Shown here: positions 45,790 through 53,370 of the stretch, piece after piece
Layout of the letters: every line of letters begins with the position of its first letter
Position numbering within the stretch: position 1 is the stretch's first letter
Assembly (NCBI RefSeq): GCF_021513215.1
Contig: NZ_CP090975.1
Location: 1,819,001-1,883,000 of the forward strand
DNA: 64,000 nucleotides
Direction: 5' to 3'
Origin: Suttonella sp. R2A3
GTDB lineage: Bacteria; Pseudomonadota; Gammaproteobacteria; Cardiobacteriales; Cardiobacteriaceae
Made by a program: the position numbers and the translations under genes
The notes under the pieces: model-generated
Seen by the model: only the letters and a program-made list of their open reading frames with translations
What the model was told of the DNA's origin: nothing
The model's database searches: none

Positions 45790-46893
45790 TCAATAGGCGA
45801 GTGTGCCCGCGCTGATCGCTTTTTGGCCGGCAATTTGCACCACAACATGACCAGGTCGCACCAAATGATTACGACCCAAGGCGTAGACAATGCCGTCAGT
45901 CGTTGCTGTCAGCGGCGTTGGTGTAGCGTTAGGATCATCAAGATCAATCAGATTAGCGACCACATCGCCTTGGCAAACCCGTGCACCAGCAGCTACCTTA
46001 AAATCCAACAAGCCACTATGGGGGGCTAAAATGCGTCCAACGCCAGCGAGCGGCGTGCCAACTTTTGTGTTGTTATCTGCAAGCGTAGGGCCATCGACAA
46101 TACCGATGTGTTGTAAAAAGCGCATCACACCTTCAGCGTCTTGTTGTGCTAGCGTTTCTGATACATCACGTTCGCCACGCAGTTCTAAGGTAGTTGAAAA
46201 ACAGGCGTAGGGCAGCTTGAGGTCCAATGCGCGCTCAAGACGCCACCAAGGACTGGCTGACGCCTCATCAAAGGCAATCACACCAGGGTCGTCTTCAAGT
46301 AGCAATACATCAAGGTTGAGGCTTTGTGCGAGCGCCTCACCGGTCTCTTGATGGCGCTCATTGGTAAAGGCGTGTGCGCAAGCAGCAGCATCACAGTGCA
46401 CATCAATCACCACATCAGCGTCATAGCTAAGCAGCTGTAAGGTTTTGCGCAGGTGTTCGCTTTCAAGCTGCGGTTGCCAGGCATCGAGTGCTTGTTTAAA
46501 AGCACTGCGGATGGTTTGTGTTTGCGCGGCAGTATCTTGTGCGGCAAGGGCGTCACGATCAAGGTAGGGCAGGGCAGCTTCGCCAAGGTTGAGATAACCA
46601 CGGTTAAAATTACCGCTGTAGTCAAAATCAAAACGTCCGAGCTGGTAGCCACCAAGAAACTGGCGCATACCGATGGGGTTAGCATACGGCACAATCACGA
46701 TTTCGCCGCGAATGGTTGCCTGTTCAAGCTGGGCGTGGAGATGGTGCAGCATCAACAATCCCGGCCATTCATCGGCGTGTAATGCAGCCTGAATATACAC
46801 TTTCTGCCCGCCTTCTTTACCATAACGCCAGGTAGTAAGGCGGGTATAGCTACCGGGTGAGGCCGATGGTAGGTCGATGGTCTCTTGCCACAT
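45790..46893 (-). CDS. Succinylglutamate desuccinylase/aspartoacylase family hydrolase
   Basis: 367-residue zinc hydrolase of the M14/AstE-like family. Zinc ligands are visible in AALHADEWPG (His, Glu) and DVVIDVHCDAA (His); the C-terminal part (KVGTPLAGVGRILAPHSGLLDFKVAAGARVCQGDVV) is the barrel-like domain of this family. It removes an acyl group from an amino acid, but the true substrate is unknown; no other ast genes are near. It is divergent from gltX, 69 bases away. Its stop is beside the strong NtrC site of glnA. Confidence 0.85.
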   Translation of the reverse strand: MWQETIDLPSASPGSYTRLTTWRYGKEGGQKVYIQAALHADEWPGLLMLHHLHAQLEQATIRGEIVIVPYANPIGMRQFLGGYQLGRFDFDYSGNFNRGYLNLGEAALPYLDRDALAAQDTAAQTQTIRSAFKQALDAWQPQLESEHLRKTLQLLSYDADVVIDVHCDAAACAHAFTNERHQETGEALAQSLNLDVLLLEDDPGVIAFDEASASPWWRLERALDLKLPYACFSTTLELRGERDVSETLAQQDAEGVMRFLQHIGIVDGPTLADNNTKVGTPLAGVGRILAPHSGLLDFKVAAGARVCQGDVVANLIDLDDPNATPTPLTATTDGIVYALGRNHLVRPGHVVVQIAGQKAISAGTLAY

Positions 46894-46962
46894 GGTACGT
46901 GCTCCTATGATTGCGGTACAATACGCGCTTTATTGTACGCGATTAACAAGGAATTAAGGAAT

Positions 46963-48366
46963 ATGACCACAACTCGATTTGCGCCAAGTCCAACGGGGGA
47001 TTTACATATTGGTGGGGTGCGCACGGCGTTGTATTGCTGGCTGCACGCGCGTCAGCATCAAGGGACGTTTCGTCTGCGTATCGAAGACACCGATCAAACC
47101 CGCTCAACCCAATCCTCAACCCAGGTTATTCTTGATGGTTTGTCTTGGCTGGGTTTAGAGCATGATGGTGAGGTCGTCTATCAAAGCCAACGCTTTGCCC
47201 ATTATGACGGAATTATCGAGCAAATGCTTGCTGATGGCTTGGCCTATTATTGCTGGTGTACGCCAGAAGAGTTAGACGCGATGCGCGAGGCGCAGAAAGC
47301 GCGCGGTGAAAAGCCGCGTTATAACGGTAAATACCGCAACGGTGGCGAACCAGTGCCTGGTGTGGATCCTGTGGTGCGTTTTAAGAATCCACAAGAAGGT
47401 AGTGTGGTGTTTGACGATAAAGTGCGCGGGCGGATCAGCATCAGCAATAGCGAGATGGATGATTTTATTATTCGACGTAGCGATGGCTCGCCAACGTATA
47501 ATTTCTGTGTGGTGGTTGATGATGCTGAGCAAGAGATTAGCTTGGTGATTCGTGGCGATGACCACATCAATAATACCCCGCGACAAATCAACCTATACCA
47601 TGCGCTCGGCTATCGTGTGCCGGAGTTTGCCCATGTACCGATGATTCTTGGCGATGATGGTAAACGCCTATCGAAACGCCACGGGGCAACCAATGTGCTG
47701 GATTATCGCAACGAAGGCTATTTACCAGAAGCGGTGCTCAATTATTTGCTGCGTCTGGGGTGGTCGCATGGTGACCAAGAGATTTTTAGCCGTGAAGAGA
47801 TGCTGCAGTATTTTGATATTGCTAACGTGCACAGTGCAGCCGCCGCGTTTAATACCGAAAAACTGCGCTGGTTGAACCAACATTATCTTAAGAGCCATAC
47901 GGCTGAAAACCTCATTCAACCCCTGCAAGCGCACTTAAAAGCTGCAGATATCGCTTTGGATGAAGCAACGATACTGGCTGCTATTCCACATTATCAAGAG
48001 CGGGCGAAGACGCTCAAAGAAATGGCAGAGAATATGCGCTGGCTTGGGCAGGCCCCGAGTGAATACCCAGAAAAAGCCGCACAAAAAGCGTTTAAGGGCG
48101 AAGCAACGGCTAACTTGCTTAATGATTTAGCTGAGCGCTTACAGGCACTTGCAAACTATGATGAAGCGAGCATTCATGGGGCGATTGAAGCGTGTGTTAC
48201 GGATAATGAAGTGGGCTTCGGTAAAGTCGGTCAGCCGGCGAGACTGGCGGTCACAGGCGGCGCACCATCGCCAGATTTGGCGGTAACGCTGTGTTTGCCT
48301 GGGCGTGATAGCGTGGTTAAGCGGTTGCAGCAGGCTGTTGATTACATCAATGAAAACAAAGGCTAA
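46963..48366 (+). CDS. gltX: Glutamyl-tRNA synthetase
   Basis: 467-residue class I synthetase charging tRNA-Glu. HIGH-type motif FAPSPTGDLHIGGVRTAL at the start, KMSKS-type DDGKRLSKRHG at about residues 232-242, and a helical anticodon-binding C-terminus. The frame is open to 46885, but the ATG at 46963 after AAGGAAT gives the family N-terminus. Two tRNA-Glu genes, its own substrate, lie just downstream behind a separate strong promoter. Confidence 0.96.
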   Translation: MTTTRFAPSPTGDLHIGGVRTALYCWLHARQHQGTFRLRIEDTDQTRSTQSSTQVILDGLSWLGLEHDGEVVYQSQRFAHYDGIIEQMLADGLAYYCWCTPEELDAMREAQKARGEKPRYNGKYRNGGEPVPGVDPVVRFKNPQEGSVVFDDKVRGRISISNSEMDDFIIRRSDGSPTYNFCVVVDDAEQEISLVIRGDDHINNTPRQINLYHALGYRVPEFAHVPMILGDDGKRLSKRHGATNVLDYRNEGYLPEAVLNYLLRLGWSHGDQEIFSREEMLQYFDIANVHSAAAAFNTEKLRWLNQHYLKSHTAENLIQPLQAHLKAADIALDEATILAAIPHYQERAKTLKEMAENMRWLGQAPSEYPEKAAQKAFKGEATANLLNDLAERLQALANYDEASIHGAIEACVTDNEVGFGKVGQPARLAVTGGAPSPDLAVTLCLPGRDSVVKRLQQAVDYINENKG

Positions 48367-48398
48367 ATCAAATAACGTTTTTTTTTCACAATAAATGT

Positions 48399-48426
48399 TT
48401 GACCTTGGGCGCATTTTTGCTAAAAT
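48399..48426 (+). promoter_or_regulatory. Strong promoter of the tRNA-Ala/tRNA-Glu unit
   Basis: TTGACC and TAAAAT 16 bases apart, then the G-C-rich discriminator GCGCGCCTCGC, typical of stringently controlled tRNA promoters. Confidence 0.8.
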
Positions 48427-48447
48427 GCGCGCCTCGCACACAGCGAC

Positions 48448-48523
48448 GGGGCTATAGCTCAGCTGGGAGAGCGCCTGCATGGCATGCAGGAGGTCAGCGG
48501 TTCGATCCCGCTTAGCTCCACCA
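48448..48523 (+). tRNA. tRNA-Ala (GGC)
   Basis: 76 nt with CCA; anticodon loop ATGGCAT (GGC). Nearly identical to the E. coli gene. Confidence 0.97.
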
Positions 48524-48537
48524 AGAGGTTATACTGC

Positions 48538-48612
48538 GTCCCCTTCGTCTAGCGGTTAGGACATCGCCCTTTCACGGCGGTAACAGGGGTTCGAATCCCC
48601 TAGGGGACGCCA
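48538..48612 (+). tRNA. tRNA-Glu (TTC), first copy
   Basis: 75 nt with CCA; anticodon loop CTTTCAC (TTC). The D loop is one base shorter than in the second copy. Confidence 0.96.
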
Positions 48613-48650
48613 TTTATCCTCGCTGTGTGATGATCGACGACTTTCTCTAA

Positions 48651-48726
48651 GTCCCCATCGTCTAGAGGCCTAGGACATCGCCCTTTCACGGCGGTAACAG
48701 GGGTTCGAATCCCCTTGGGGACGCCA
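48651..48726 (+). tRNA. tRNA-Glu (TTC), second copy
   Basis: 76 nt with CCA and the same anticodon arm as copy 1; differs in the D loop and in the base pair at the top of the T-stem side. Confidence 0.96.
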
Positions 48727-48902
48727 TTTTTTCATCGGCGTGACTGAGTTGCTTTATCACTGATCATTCGATAAGGCTTCTTCTCTAATGCCTGACTAAC
48801 TATCTCGTCAGTTGCTCACGATAACTTAATTTTTGGTTAGCTTGTTCTTTACTTATCGCATTACAAAACAGTATCATGCATTTTTATTTCAGGATGAGTG
48901 CG

Positions 48903-49418
48903 ATGCGTTATTTACTGTGTTTGTGTTTAGCGATGGCTTCTGTGGCCCAAGCGGAACAGTGGTTTTCAAAAAATGCTTTCCCGAATTTATTGGAATCTAG
49001 CGGCTGGCAAAATGGCGATTTTCGTCTGCGCACCAGTATCTATAGCGTTCATTACGATCCGAAACCTGAGCACAATAACCATCAGCGCTTGATTAGCGTC
49101 GATTATGTACGCACCGATGATTGGTTTGTTGGCGCGGCCTTGTTTGATAATTCCTTTGGTCAGCCCTCGCAATACGTTTATCTCGGTAAAGATTGGTGGT
49201 TTATCGATGAAGGTGATTGGCGGTTGCGAGGCAGCTTGTCAGCCGGTTTTTTGCATGGTTATAAAGATGAATATAAAGATAAAATTCCTTTTAATAACCT
49301 CGGGGTAGCACCAGCTATCTTACCTGCTCTTGGGCTCACTTATCGTCAAAGCGTGTTTGTTGAAGTACAATTCTTTGCTGCTGCCGGCGCAATGGCGACG
49401 GTAGGTTATCGTTTTTAA
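48903..49418 (+). CDS. Small outer membrane beta-barrel protein (annotated in relatives as sn-glycerol-3-phosphate transporter)
   Basis: 171 residues from ATG 48903 with AGGA upstream. Signal peptide MRYLLCLCLAMASVAQA, then alternating beta strands (HYDPKPEHNNHQRLISVDYVRTDDW, FNNLGVAPAILPALGLTYRQSVFVEVQFF) ending in Phe, the usual outer membrane insertion signal. I remember a family with this HFxPxPxHNNHQ pattern in Pseudomonas and Burkholderia carrying the old name 'sn-glycerol-3-phosphate transporter'. Size and strands also recall divergent PagP acyltransferases; that is a guess. It is 8 bases before alaA. Confidence 0.65.
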   Translation: MRYLLCLCLAMASVAQAEQWFSKNAFPNLLESSGWQNGDFRLRTSIYSVHYDPKPEHNNHQRLISVDYVRTDDWFVGAALFDNSFGQPSQYVYLGKDWWFIDEGDWRLRGSLSAGFLHGYKDEYKDKIPFNNLGVAPAILPALGLTYRQSVFVEVQFFAAAGAMATVGYRF

Positions 49419-49426
49419 GGAATAAC

Positions 49427-50644
49427 ATGCGCCCAATTCATAAATCCCATAAGCTGGAAAACGTTTGCTATGACATTCGTGGTCCAGTGCTCGATGAGGC
49501 GAATCGCCTCGAACGTCAAGGTTATAACATCCTCAAGCTTAATATCGGCAACCCTGCGCCATTTGGTTTTGACGCGCCCGATGAAATGCGTGAGGACTTG
49601 ATTGCCAACCTGTATAAGGCTCAAGGCTATAGTGAGTCGAAAGGTGTTTTTGCCGCGCGTAAGGCAATCATGCACGAAACCCAACGCTTAGGTATCCCAC
49701 AGGTTAGTGTGGACGATATTATCATCGGTAATGGGGTATCAGAGCTGATTGTTATGGTAATGCAGGCGCTGCTTAATAGCGGTGATGAGGTCTTGGTGCC
49801 GATGCCGGACTATCCTCTATGGACGGCAGCTGCGCATCTAGGCGGTGGTCGTGCGGTGCACTATTACTGCGATGAAGGTAATGGTTGGCAGCCTGATATC
49901 GATGATATTCGTGCAAAAATTAACGATAGCACTAAAGCGATTGTTCTGATTAATCCGAATAATCCCACCGGTGCAGTCTATAGCGAAGCGATCTTACGCG
50001 AGTTAGTAGCGCTCGCTGAACAACATGGCCTGGTGATCTTTTCTGACGAAATCTACGACAAGATTGTCTACGATGGCGCCAAGCATATTCCCACGGCAAC
50101 CTTGGTTGAAGACACGCTATGTGTGACCTTTAATGGACTATCAAAGAACTACCGTGCTGCTGGGTTTCGCGCCGGCTGGATGATTTTAAGCGGCAATAAA
50201 GCACCAGCACGTGGTTTTATCCAAGGGCTGGAGATGTTGTCGTCAATGCGCCTGTGCGCCAATGTGCCGGCGCAATACGCAATCCAGACTGCATTGGGTG
50301 GTTATCAAAGCATTAATGATCTGGTGGCTCCTGGTGGCAGGCTATACGAGCAGCGCTGTGTGGCACAAACACTGATTGGTGAGATTGATGGGTTAAGCAC
50401 GGTACCGGCGCAGGGTGCGATTTATCATTTTGTCAAAATTGATACGGACAAATTCAATATCCGTAGCGATGAGCAATTTATTTTGGATTTGTTGCGTGAA
50501 AAGCATATGTTATTAGTCCATGGCCGGGCATTTAACTGGCCAGAGCCGGATCATTTCCGTTTGGTGTTTTTACCGCATCAATCTGATTTGCGCATGGCGC
50601 TGGGACGATTGGCAGATTTTCTACAAAATTATCAGCAAAAATAA
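49427..50644 (+). CDS. alaA: Alanine-synthesising transaminase AlaA
   Basis: 405 residues, the length of E. coli AlaA (YfbQ). Class I PLP aminotransferase that makes alanine from pyruvate and glutamate. Seen: LKLNIGNPAPFGF substrate loop, INPNNPTGAVY, FSDEIYDKIVYD and the PLP lysine in FNGLSKNYRAAGFRAGW. The frame starts 8 bases after the outer membrane protein stop, preceded by AAGGAATAAC. Confidence 0.94.
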   Translation: MRPIHKSHKLENVCYDIRGPVLDEANRLERQGYNILKLNIGNPAPFGFDAPDEMREDLIANLYKAQGYSESKGVFAARKAIMHETQRLGIPQVSVDDIIIGNGVSELIVMVMQALLNSGDEVLVPMPDYPLWTAAAHLGGGRAVHYYCDEGNGWQPDIDDIRAKINDSTKAIVLINPNNPTGAVYSEAILRELVALAEQHGLVIFSDEIYDKIVYDGAKHIPTATLVEDTLCVTFNGLSKNYRAAGFRAGWMILSGNKAPARGFIQGLEMLSSMRLCANVPAQYAIQTALGGYQSINDLVAPGGRLYEQRCVAQTLIGEIDGLSTVPAQGAIYHFVKIDTDKFNIRSDEQFILDLLREKHMLLVHGRAFNWPEPDHFRLVFLPHQSDLRMALGRLADFLQNYQQK

Positions 50645-50683
50645 TCAGCTGAATAAAAAAAGAGGTTTTCTGTAGGCTTTGGC

Positions 50684-50712
50684 TTGACGATAACCTCGGG
50701 GGCGGCTACAAT
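50684..50712 (+). promoter_or_regulatory. Promoter of tRNA-Asn
   Basis: TTGACG and TACAAT 17 bases apart, followed by GCGCGCCTC as discriminator. Confidence 0.8.
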
Positions 50713-50730
50713 GCGCGCCTCTTACGAGAT

Positions 50731-50806
<76 letters not shown>

Positions 50807-50811
50807 ATTCC

Positions 50812-50843
50812 AAAAAAGCTGCTTTTATAGCAGCTTTTTTTTT
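50812..50843 (+). terminator. Terminator after tRNA-Asn
   Basis: AAAAAAGCTGC / GCAGCTTTTTT stem with a 7-base loop and nine T. Confidence 0.9.
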
Positions 50844-50845
50844 GC

Positions 50846-50992
50846 CTAAAATTTCATCATAGAATGAACAGCGCGATCAGAAACTAAAAACAATTTGTGC
50901 TGTTCCATAGTTTGGATAGCCAATAGCATACGGGATAATAGTGACCCAGTGGCTTCTTCACGTGATTTTTTATCAATCTTATTTCTTACTAC
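50846..50992 (-). pseudogene. C-terminal gene remnant after tRNA-Asn
   Basis: A minus-strand frame open from 50992 to a TAG at 50846, with no start codon, reads like a real protein end (KKSREEATGSLLSRMLLA, then a Met/His-rich tail). I do not recognise it. It looks like the 3' end of a gene whose 5' part is gone. Confidence 0.3.
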
Positions 50993-51052
50993 TTAAGGAA
51001 GAAGGGGGTGAGATTTACTATTTAATTGTTCGATTAAAAGTGGGGGAGGATA

Positions 51053-51298
51053 CTACTTTAAAGCTTGATAAATTTCTTCGGATATGAAAGAAACATCGTC
51101 ATTATATATTCCCATCTCGTATAAGCGTCTAAACCCAGAATTCAAATTCTTTTTTAAAACTGCCACATTAGGATCTCTAATGTTTAGTATATTTTTTACT
51201 TTTTTAAACTCAGAAATGTCATAAATTGACAGTTTGTTCAAACAATTATCTAGATTATTAATCAGGTAAATGATTTTGTCTATATTCTCGCTTTTCAT
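51053..51298 (-). CDS. Hypothetical 81-residue protein
   Basis: AT-rich small gene. The ATG at 51298 follows GGTAAG; a longer frame starts at 51343 without a clear ribosome site. The product (MKSENIDKIIYLINNLDNCL at the start) is helical, Asn- and Lys-rich, and has no signal peptide or membrane helix. No family recognised. It could be an immunity or antitoxin-like protein by size and place, but nothing shows it. Confidence 0.5.
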   Translation of the reverse strand: MKSENIDKIIYLINNLDNCLNKLSIYDISEFKKVKNILNIRDPNVAVLKKNLNSGFRRLYEMGIYNDDVSFISEEIYQALK

Positions 51299-51384
51299 AT
51301 TCTTACCTACTAATTTGCTCTGGAAAAGCCACTTTAAACTCATTATATGAATATAATTTACCAGTTTTGGGTGTCTTTAATGCG

Positions 51385-51693
51385 CTATTCGTTTGTATGT
51401 TTGTGTCTTAATGTGCACGCTTTCGTCAAGGTGAAGTCGGGTATAGGCACCAGCCTATCATCAATACTTTCGCTGTCCATGATACGGATATTTTTATAAG
51501 CAAAGTCTAAGTGCAAAATCCGCAGTGTGAGTAACTCTTGTAAGCACGACAGGTATACGCTCTCGTTGTTTTTTCTGAGTGCTCGGATGTTTGCATCTTT
51601 CATGGATATGCCGAGTACGTCATTGTACAAAAACATAATGGCGTTAAATGCTTGGTTTTGTGTGGTTGCTGCCATGTTTTGTTTGTTCTTCAA
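51385..51693 (-). pseudogene. Integron integrase (intI) remnant A, with internal deletion
   Basis: 102-codon frame on the minus strand. TTQNQAFNAIMFLYNDVLG matches the N-terminal SAM-like domain of IntI (IntI1: THRQALAALLFFYGKVL), and LLTLRILHLDFAYKNIRIMD matches the later IntI segment [20 protein letters not shown]. The part between, with the first catalytic Arg, is missing, as are the first 80 or so residues and the C-terminus with the active Tyr. Clearly dead. Its broken 5' end is 20-30 bases from the first cassette gene, which points the other way, the normal intI/cassette layout. Confidence 0.75.
51590..51685. repeat. 96-bp direct repeat in intI fragment, copy A
   Basis: Same 96 bases as 52915-53010 with 7 mismatches by eye (about 93% identity). 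Codes for the same IntI segment in both places. Confidence 0.85.
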
Positions 51694-51710
51694 TAAAGTA
51701 AGGAGTAGCT

Positions 51711-51986
51711 ATGGAAGATAAAATTTATGAAATAATTAAAAGTTGGGCAGGTATTCCAACTTGGCATACAACTCACCCTTTGGATCAAGAACGTTTTTCA
51801 ATCGCCATGCATAATCTGGTTTCTGATTTGGGCGCAAATGTTGATATCGAAGCTTTCCAAAATGCCTTGCGTAGGCATGCTGAAAGTCATGTGGATATTT
51901 TAGGGGCACCTGACCATTGGGATGAGTTAATTCTAAAGTTCACAATTAAGGTTGAAACAATTTTCACCTATGAATTAGCAAGGTAA
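51711..51986 (+). CDS. Integron cassette 1: hypothetical 91-residue protein
   Basis: ATG at 51711 after AAGGAGTAG. Soluble, acidic and aromatic (WAGIPTWHTTHPLDQERFSI); no signal peptide; family not recognised. It starts right after the intI remnant and is followed by an attC-like site, the position of a first cassette. A small unknown protein is the commonest kind of cassette cargo. Confidence 0.7.
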   Translation: MEDKIYEIIKSWAGIPTWHTTHPLDQERFSIAMHNLVSDLGANVDIEAFQNALRRHAESHVDILGAPDHWDELILKFTIKVETIFTYELAR

Positions 51987-51989
51987 AAA

Positions 51990-52045
51990 TATAACAAGCA
52001 CCTCAACCAATGGATGTAAAATAGCAAGTTAGTCGGGCGTTAGAA
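51990..52045 (+). repeat. attC-like recombination site 1
   Basis: Outer cores TATAAC and GTTAGAA, the latter in the typical context CGGGCGTTAGA, and inner elements CTCAAC and GTTAGTC. 56 bases; pairing between inner arms is poor, so it may be decayed. Confidence 0.55.
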
Positions 52046-52067
52046 ATCAAAAAATAGGAGAAGTAAT

Positions 52068-52490
52068 ATGAATAAAACTATATCGATAGCAATAATCTCT
52101 GCTGTTGTAGCTATATCAGGTTGTGCGCCCCAGGGGTATTCAGGCAAAGGAGGAATGACACAATATTCTATTACATCTGAAGCATATGAATATCATTACA
52201 AAAATGGCTTTACAGGGGTAGACGCTATGGGTTGGGATGCTAATTTGCAGTATGTGTGGTCAAGAGCTGGTGCAGCCATTACTTGTGGTATTAAATTTGA
52301 CAAAAAGCTAGTTCTTTCACAGATGACCAAAATGTATGGGCAAAGCGATTTTATACATGAACTAAATGGTGTTGATTTTCATCATTTGCAAAGCAAGAAA
52401 GCTGAGGGCTTTTGTACCCCTTCAAGAATTAATGAAATTAAAGATGTTATGCCTAAATTCGAGAAAGGCGATTTTCCTAAATATTTCTAA
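52068..52490 (+). CDS. Integron cassette 2: hypothetical lipoprotein
   Basis: 140 residues. Lipoprotein signal MNKTISIAIISAVVAISGC with lipobox ISGC, then a polar domain rich in aromatic residues and three more cysteines or so (AAITCGIKFDKKL, EGFCTPSRI). An AGGAGAAGT site precedes the ATG, which is 22 bases after the attC site 1 core. The stop codon TAA is part of the first core of attC site 2, as is usual in cassettes. No family recognised; secreted cargo is common in chromosomal integrons. Confidence 0.75.
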   Translation: MNKTISIAIISAVVAISGCAPQGYSGKGGMTQYSITSEAYEYHYKNGFTGVDAMGWDANLQYVWSRAGAAITCGIKFDKKLVLSQMTKMYGQSDFIHELNGVDFHHLQSKKAEGFCTPSRINEIKDVMPKFEKGDFPKYF

Positions 52491-52568
52491 CAAGGCCAAC
52501 GACAATCGCCCAGCAAAAATCTGCTGGGCTGGATTCGCTAACGCTCGCCTGTGTTGGCAGCGTTAGCT
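52485..52568 (+). repeat. attC recombination site 2
   Basis: Cores TTCTAAC and GTTAGCT; 3 bases in on each side GCCAAC pairs with GTTGGC; an inner hairpin GCCCAGCA / TGCTGGGC follows; the right arm is longer and holds GCTAACGCT facing AGCGTTAGC. 84 bases. This is the classical attC layout. Confidence 0.8.
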
Positions 52569-52633
52569 GCTAATTTAACTCGTCATACATAAGCGAGGAA
52601 CCCTTTGGATTACAGCGCTACTATTTGATATAT

Positions 52634-52885
52634 CTAACCATTAAAAAGCTCTTCCTGCCATATTTTAAAATCTTCGAGATCATAAAAATATTCGTCATCA
52701 CTCACCATTAAATCTACTGCGCCTAGATTTTGTATAATTTCCCAAGCTGTTTTATTGGTAACTCTAACAAAGTCATCATCAATAATTGAAATAGCCCAAG
52801 CGGAAATAGATTCACGTGACTCTTTCCTATCTATAAGCATCTGTATTATTTCATTAATATATTCTGAAGATGGTAAACAAGCCAT
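52634..52885 (-). CDS. Hypothetical 83-residue acidic protein
   Basis: Minus-strand gene opposite to the cassettes. AGGAGATGATTGC precedes its ATG. The product is acidic with aromatic residues (AISIIDDDFVRVTNKTAWEI, then DLMVSDDEYFYDLEDFKIW); no signal peptide or helix. It begins where the intI remnant B is cut off, so it, or the piece carrying it, replaced the 3' end of that intI. Family not recognised; small acidic proteins here may be immunity proteins or antitoxins. Confidence 0.6.
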   Translation of the reverse strand: MACLPSSEYINEIIQMLIDRKESRESISAWAISIIDDDFVRVTNKTAWEIIQNLGAVDLMVSDDEYFYDLEDFKIWQEELFNG

Positions 52886-52889
52886 GCAA

Positions 52890-53182
52890 TCATCTCCTCT
52901 CAGTATGGTTTCTGTTTGCTTCTTTCATGGATATGCCGAGTATGTCATTGTACAAAAACATAATGGCGTTAAGCGCTTGATTTTGTGTGGTTGCTGCCAT
53001 GCTTTGCTTGGCTAAACTTGTCAGAAAAGCTTCTATTTCTGGTTTGCCCATGTCTTTGGGATGCTTCTTGTTATGAAAAAGTACATAATGATAAATCCAA
53101 TGTGCATAGGTTTTTTCTGTGTTGATGCTATAGTGTTTGACACGTATTTTATCTTTGACTTGTTCAAAGAGTTTTTTGCCAT
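52890..53182 (-). pseudogene. Integron integrase (intI) remnant B, N-terminal domain only
   Basis: From ATG 53182 the frame needs one extra A in a run of six (53172-53177) to read MAKKLFEQVKDKIRVKHYSI, then YAHWIYHYVLFHNKKHP, EIEAFLTSLA and TTQNQALNAIMFLYNDILG, aligning residue for residue with the N-terminal SAM-like domain of IntI1 (RIRYLHYSLRTEQAYVHWV...FHGVRHP...VEAFLSWLA). Homology stops near 52911 and a TGA follows at 52890. The catalytic domain is absent. The R-M cassette lies on the other side of its start, as expected for intI-attI-cassette. Confidence 0.8.
52915..53010. repeat. 96-bp direct repeat in intI fragment, copy B
   Basis: Partner of 51590-51685; 7 mismatches by eye. The divergence shows that the two copies have been separate for some time. 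Confidence 0.85.
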
Positions 53183-53292
53183 ATATACTTTATTACACCA
53201 ATATTTTGTGGTAAGCCTTAACTTTTATACTCTTATATCACATAAACGATATATAAAAATTTTTATTCTGCTTGTTTAGATATAATATTTAT

Positions 53293-53322
53293 TTGATATA
53301 AAATACTATTGGTGTATATAAT
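53293..53322 (+). promoter_or_regulatory. Candidate promoter of the restriction-modification genes
   Basis: TTGATA and TATAAT 18 bases apart with TG before the -10 box, about 49 bases before the endonuclease start, in the AT-rich stretch that should hold the attI site. Confidence 0.5.
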
Positions 53323-53370
53323 AAATTGTGAGCTCCTCAGATCGAATACCAAATTAACTTAGGAAGTATT

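Noticed and set aside
52630-52636. ATCTAAC as another attC core upstream of the small minus-strand gene
   Set aside because: No matching GTTRRRY partner or inner pairing follows on the plus strand, and the distance from attC site 2 leaves no room for a gene.
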